From contig CAYPEL010000089.1 of NCBI GenBank assembly GCA_964409635.1, forward strand, positions 1-11,123: 11,123 nucleotides of DNA. Direction: 5' to 3'. Positions 8,524 to 11,123 of the stretch are shown here, in pieces; the stretch's first letter is position 1, and each line of letters begins with the position of its first letter. Position numbers and translations under genes: made by a program. The stretch is from CAYPEL01 sp964409635 (lineage in GTDB: Bacteria; Pseudomonadota; Gammaproteobacteria; DSM-19610). Below the pieces are notes generated by a model that did not search any database, was not told the DNA's origin, and saw only the letters and a list, made by a program, of their open reading frames with translations.

Positions 8524-9195
8524 TCAGTCGTCGCTTCCAAACGCAGTCAATAGGTGCAGCAGACCGACAAACAGGTTATGTATATTCAGATAGAGTGAAA
8601 CCGTAGCGCGTATATAATTGGTTTCTCCACCATTAACAATCCGGCTGGTATCAAACAGGATAAGCCCGCTCATGAGTAGCACAATGGCGGCTGACAGTGC
8701 CAGCGACAGGGCCGGAATTGCCAGGAAGATATTGGCGATCAAGGCAACCAGTATCACCATCAGGCCAGTAAACAACATCCCCCCCATGAAGCTGAAATCC
8801 CGCTTGCTGGTCATCGCATAAGCTGACAGGCTCAGAAAAATCAGCCCGGTGCCGCCAAGTGCAGTGCCTACAATTCTAGTCCCGCCTGGGGCAGACATGT
8901 AATGGCTGATCATGGGGCCGACGCCAAAGCCCATTAGACCCGCAAAGGCAAAAACAACAAAAATGCCGGCTGTTGAATTTTCGGTTTTGGGTAAAACAAA
9001 CCAAACCAGGCCAATGGCTGCAAAGGTGCTGAACATCGATGCGATGTGTGACACATTGAGTGCGGCCGCCGCACCAGCCATGAGCGCACTGAACAGCAAT
9101 GTCATGGATAACAGTAGATAGGTATTCTTCAATACCTTGTTGGTTGACAATATCGATGTCTGGGTGCGTGTAACTGCGTTAGCCATATGATTCAT
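8524..9195 (-). CDS. Bax inhibitor-1/YccA family integral membrane protein
   Basis: A 223-residue inner-membrane protein with six clear hydrophobic segments at about 25-46, 48-68, 76-97, 107-128, 137-159 and 161-182, and a seventh, less polar-free one at about 196-218. That is the Bax-inhibitor-1 fold. The C-terminal signature FDTSRIVNGGETNYIRATVSL (starting at 181) and the ending GSDD place it with bacterial YccA-like members. E. coli YccA binds the protease FtsH and slows its attack on membrane proteins; BsYetJ is a pH-sensitive calcium leak channel. Asp182 corresponds to one half of the BsYetJ aspartate pair. The other position appears to be Asn204 (LYLNIHNLF), so proton-gated calcium leak should not be assumed. 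ATG at 9195 is chosen over the in-frame ATG at 9186 because GAGG stands 11 bases before it. The small membrane gene follows downstream. Confidence 0.92.
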   Translation of the reverse strand: MNHMANAVTRTQTSILSTNKVLKNTYLLLSMTLLFSALMAGAAAALNVSHIASMFSTFAAIGLVWFVLPKTENSTAGIFVVFAFAGLMGFGVGPMISHYMSAPGGTRIVGTALGGTGLIFLSLSAYAMTSKRDFSFMGGMLFTGLMVILVALIANIFLAIPALSLALSAAIVLLMSGLILFDTSRIVNGGETNYIRATVSLYLNIHNLFVGLLHLLTAFGSDD

Positions 9196-9243
9196 ATAAA
9201 TTTCAACCTCGCCCTAAATATAGATGATATTTCAGCTTCGGCT

Positions 9244-9249
9244 ATTATA
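9244..9249 (-). promoter_or_regulatory. Putative -10 element of the Bax-inhibitor gene promoter
   Basis: The minus strand reads TATAAT. TTAAGA, matching four of six bases of the -35 consensus, lies 18 bases upstream. Transcription would start near 9237 and give a leader of about 40 bases before the ATG at 9195. The downstream bases AGCCG are the same as at the galE promoter. Confidence 0.5.
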
Positions 9250-9360
9250 GCAGAAACTGAATCTTAATCTTAAGACCCAGATCCTGGGGACAAAGTTCCA
9301 GCCTAAAACAGGGCTTCATTAATTGTATAAAATTGTTTACCATGAACAGCTTAAGTGTTC

Positions 9361-9450
9361 GGAGAGGTGGCTGAGCGGTTGAAAGCACCGGTCTTGAAAA
9401 CCGGCAGGGGTTTACGCCCCTCGTGGGTTCAAATCCCACCCTCTCCGCCA
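9361..9450 (+). tRNA. tRNA-Ser(UGA)
   Basis: A complete 90-base serine tRNA with encoded CCA. The acceptor stem pairs GGAGAGG with CCTCTCC, followed by discriminator G and CCA. The anticodon stem pairs CCGGT with ACCGG around the loop CTTGAAA, with anticodon TGA at 9395-9397 (reads UCA). The long variable arm typical of serine tRNA pairs GGGG with CCCC. The T-arm is GTGGG-TTCAAAT-CCCAC. A TATAAA at 9326-9331, 30 bases upstream, may be its -10 element; no -35 sequence is evident. Confidence 0.98.
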
Positions 9451-9461
9451 ATAAACTAGCG

Positions 9462-9488
9462 TGCAGCGGCCGATTGTAAGCCACTGCA
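9462..9488 (+). other. Imperfect stem-loop downstream of tRNA-Ser
   Basis: TGCAGCGGC (9462-9470) pairs with GCCACTGCA (9480-9488) with a single C-A mismatch and a nine-base loop. It begins 12 bases after the tRNA CCA end. A-residues rather than T-residues follow, so it is unlikely to be an intrinsic terminator; it may mark the processed 3' trailer. Confidence 0.35.
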
Positions 9489-9497
9489 AAACCACTG

Positions 9498-9525
9498 GGT
9501 TGTACTACAGTAGAAGCATACAACC
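9498..9525. repeat. Inverted repeat in the uvrY leader region
   Basis: GGTTGTA (9498-9504) and TACAACC (9519-9525) are perfectly complementary arms around a 14-base spacer, which itself holds CTA-CAG-TAG. The bases TTTC follow on the plus strand. It could be a weak terminator for the tRNA transcript or a two-fold binding site for a regulator of the uvrY-like gene, whose start codon is 38 bases downstream. Confidence 0.4.
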
Positions 9526-9563
9526 TTTCACAAGTACGCATAACCAGGGATGAGGAAGTGCAT

Positions 9564-10226
9564 ATGTCAGAAAAAAATACGATTCGGGTTTTATTGGTTG
9601 ACGACCACGCGTTGGTCAGGGCAGGGGTGCACCGCATCCTTGATGATGTGAGTGGTATTCAAGTTGTTGCCGAAGCGGGCACGGGAGAACAGGCGCTGGA
9701 ACTGGCGAAGCAGCATCACCCAGAAGTGGTGGTCATGGATGCAAATATGCCGGGTATTGGTGGCCTTGAAGCGACTCGCCGCTTGGCTGTAGCGGTACCG
9801 GATAGCGCCGTCGTCATTTTGACTTCAGATGTTGAAGAGCCTATTCCTTCACTCATGCTGGAGGCGGGTGCAGCGGGTTGTTTGACTAAAGATTGTGGGA
9901 TCGAAGAGATCGTTGCGGCCATCCGTGCTGTCTCAGCGAAGGAGCGCTATATCAGCGCCGATATCGCCCGGCAGATGGCGCTTTCTACTTTACCCGGTAA
10001 AGAACAGTCACCGTTTGAACGGCTTTCGCAACGCGAGTTACAGGTGATGATGATGGTAACCGATGGTCAGAGCGTACAGTCTATTTCTAACACTTTGTGC
10101 CTGAGTCCAAAAACAGTCAGTACTTACCGTTACCGTTTATTCGATAAGCTTGGTGTGGGAAATGATGTTGAGCTGACCCACTTGGCCATACGCCACGGTC
10201 TGATAGAGAATCTAACACCTGTTTGA
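9564..10226 (+). CDS. uvrY: UvrY/GacA-family response regulator (intact receiver plus LuxR-type HTH)
   Basis: A 220-residue transcription factor of the BarA/UvrY (GacS/GacA) type. In the family, the phosphorylated form activates genes for the small RNAs that sequester CsrA/RsmA. The receiver domain (about 7-122) has the full phosphorylation set: acidic pair Asp13-Asp14, acceptor Asp59 in VVVMDANMPG, Thr87 and Lys109. The LuxR-type helix-turn-helix covers about 154-198, with the recognition-helix region LSPKTVSTYRYRLFDKL. The stretch ELTHLAIRHGL (203-213) near the C-terminus closely matches E. coli UvrY. The ATG at 9564 is chosen over the in-frame GTG two codons earlier because GAGGAA stands six bases before it; the GTG would leave almost no spacing. 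In many gammaproteobacteria uvrC follows uvrY; here a degenerate paralogue follows 120 bp downstream. No sensor kinase is in the window. Confidence 0.93.
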   Translation: MSEKNTIRVLLVDDHALVRAGVHRILDDVSGIQVVAEAGTGEQALELAKQHHPEVVVMDANMPGIGGLEATRRLAVAVPDSAVVILTSDVEEPIPSLMLEAGAAGCLTKDCGIEEIVAAIRAVSAKERYISADIARQMALSTLPGKEQSPFERLSQRELQVMMMVTDGQSVQSISNTLCLSPKTVSTYRYRLFDKLGVGNDVELTHLAIRHGLIENLTPV

Positions 10227-10314
10227 TTGTTACAAAAATAGCCGTAACACACAGTAAAACCTGACAAATTTATAAAACGCCTGTTCAAGATACTGTGATT
10301 CCTGCCGTTAGTGC

Positions 10315-10331
10315 CTGAATAGATTATTCAG
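10315..10331. promoter_or_regulatory. 17-bp palindrome before the pseudo-receiver gene
   Basis: CTGAATA-GAT-TATTCAG is a perfect 7-bp inverted repeat with a three-base centre, ending four bases before the AGGTGG ribosome-binding site. An alternative pairing, CCTGAA (10314-10319) with TTCAGG (10332-10337), would cover part of that site. It may be an operator or a translational control hairpin. Confidence 0.45.
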
Positions 10332-10346
10332 TTCAGGTGGGCGGGA

Positions 10347-11021
10347 ATGGCTGCAATCAAGCCAGCAAGTCAATTGCAACAAAACAGTATCAGTATTCTC
10401 CTGGTGGAGAATCGCCAGCTGCTGCGTGCCGGTTTACAAAGGGTGCTGGAGGATGAGCCTAACCTAAGTGTCACCGGTGGCGTGGCTAATCTTGATGAGG
10501 CCATCAGGATTACACGCAAGCAACCACCGGATATCATCATTGCCAACGTCCACAATGCAGTGACCAGCTTGCTGGATGGCGCAAGGAAGCTGCGTAAGCA
10601 GTACCCTAAAGTCAATCTGCTCGTTATTGCCCATGAGCAGGATGTGATTATTCCCGATCGCCTGTTGCAATCGGGTGTCGCGGGTTGTATTGACAGCCGC
10701 TGCTCAATCGAAGAATTGCTTGCAGCGGTTGATACCTTATCCCGTGGGGGGCGATACGTTAGTGATCATATGGCGCAACAACTGGCTGCGCTGCGGGTCT
10801 CCAGCGATGATCGTGTGCCCTTTGACGAACTGACACACCGTGAACTACAAATACTTTTATTGGTTGCTGAAGGCAGAAACACGCTCGGTATTGCGCGCCA
10901 GCTTTGCTTGACACAAAAAACAGTTAACACGTATAAAAACCGGATGCTGGACAAACTGGGCGTAGAGACAGATGTGGGGCTTGTGCATCTGGCTATTCGT
11001 CATGGTTTGGTGCATATCTAA
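10347..11021 (+). CDS. UvrY/GacA paralogue with pseudo-receiver domain
   Basis: A 224-residue protein that aligns with the preceding uvrY product along nearly its whole length, from the first receiver strand to the shared AIRHGL ending. The LuxR-type helix-turn-helix (about 162-206, LTQKTVNTYKNRMLDKL) looks functional. The receiver has lost all conserved phosphorylation residues: the acidic pair is Glu21-Asn22, the acceptor aspartate is Asn67 (IIIANVHNA), the Thr is Ala95 and the Lys is Ser117. It should therefore not respond to a kinase in the usual way. It may bind DNA constitutively, sense something else, or form mixed dimers with the UvrY protein. The reading frame is intact, so it is not a decayed pseudogene. 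An AGGTGG ribosome-binding site precedes ATG 10347. The 120-bp gap from uvrY could hold its own promoter; none is obvious. Confidence 0.85.
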   Translation: MAAIKPASQLQQNSISILLVENRQLLRAGLQRVLEDEPNLSVTGGVANLDEAIRITRKQPPDIIIANVHNAVTSLLDGARKLRKQYPKVNLLVIAHEQDVIIPDRLLQSGVAGCIDSRCSIEELLAAVDTLSRGGRYVSDHMAQQLAALRVSSDDRVPFDELTHRELQILLLVAEGRNTLGIARQLCLTQKTVNTYKNRMLDKLGVETDVGLVHLAIRHGLVHI

Positions 11022-11123
11022 CTGGAAATAATAAAAACCATGAACTACGTATCAGAACCGGAAATTTCAGCTGCTAGTATTCTTCAATATAAATTCATTG
11101 AACCGGTAGTGCTACCATGAACG
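11022..11123 (+). other. Right-edge segment with a 26-codon ORF
   Basis: A short ORF runs from ATG 11040 to TGA 11120. An ATG at 11117 overlaps its stop in an ATGA arrangement, which could be the start of the next gene, cut after seven bases. There is no good ribosome-binding site for either. The palindrome GGTAG-TG-CTACC ends directly before the second ATG. Whether either is translated cannot be told from this window. Confidence 0.2.

Noticed and set aside
9474..9491. Possible GacA box starting with TGTAAG upstream of uvrY
   Set aside because: Only the left half-site is present; the matching CTTACA half is missing at the expected spacing.
9558..9563. GTG start at 9558 for the uvrY product
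   Set aside because: GAGGAA would be too close to the GTG, while ATG 9564 has good spacing and fits the family N-terminus.
9245..9637. 130-codon minus-strand ORF across the tRNA gene, including a segment that reads AERVGFEPTRG
   Set aside because: It is the antisense translation of the tRNA-Ser gene, a well-known false protein annotation; it also overlaps the uvrY start and the Bax-inhibitor promoter.

Overview
The window looks like chromosomal DNA of a gammaproteobacterium of roughly balanced base composition. DusA and PepN have gammaproteobacterial forms, the UvrY/GacA-type regulator is close to the enterobacterial and pseudomonad proteins, and the serine tRNA carries an encoded CCA end. 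I cannot name a genus. Most of the window is housekeeping gene content; no integrase, transposase, CRISPR array or phage gene is present.

Layout from left to right: (1) galE (UDP-glucose 4-epimerase), on the minus strand and cut by the left edge, preceded by a membrane-anchored FMN-binding glutamate-synthase-like protein on the same strand. (2) dusA (tRNA-dihydrouridine synthase), divergent from that pair. (3) A 104-bp interrupted palindrome in the gap where dusA converges with pepN. (4) pepN (aminopeptidase N), minus strand. (5) A 322-bp gap holding a very AT-rich island, then a plus-strand gene for a GGDEF-EAL protein in which both catalytic sites look destroyed. (6) A minus-strand pair: a seven-segment Bax-inhibitor-1/YccA-like membrane protein and a 62-residue two-helix membrane protein, separated by a perfect 15-bp stem-loop. 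(7) tRNA-Ser(UGA). (8) Two consecutive response-regulator genes on the plus strand: an intact UvrY/GacA homologue and a full-length paralogue whose receiver domain has lost every phosphorylation residue.

The right-hand third is the most interesting part. UvrY/GacA controls small RNAs of the Csr/Rsm system. A non-enzymatic GGDEF-EAL protein (CsrD) controls the turnover of those RNAs in E. coli. Here a GGDEF-EAL protein with dead motifs, a complete UvrY and a phosphorylation-blind UvrY copy lie within about 4 kb. That they form one regulatory circuit is inference; the sequence shows only the residues and the proximity.

Smaller observations include an 11-base sequence (TATAATAGCCG) shared by the likely promoters of galE and the Bax-inhibitor gene, and a palindrome directly before the ribosome-binding site of the pseudo-receiver gene.
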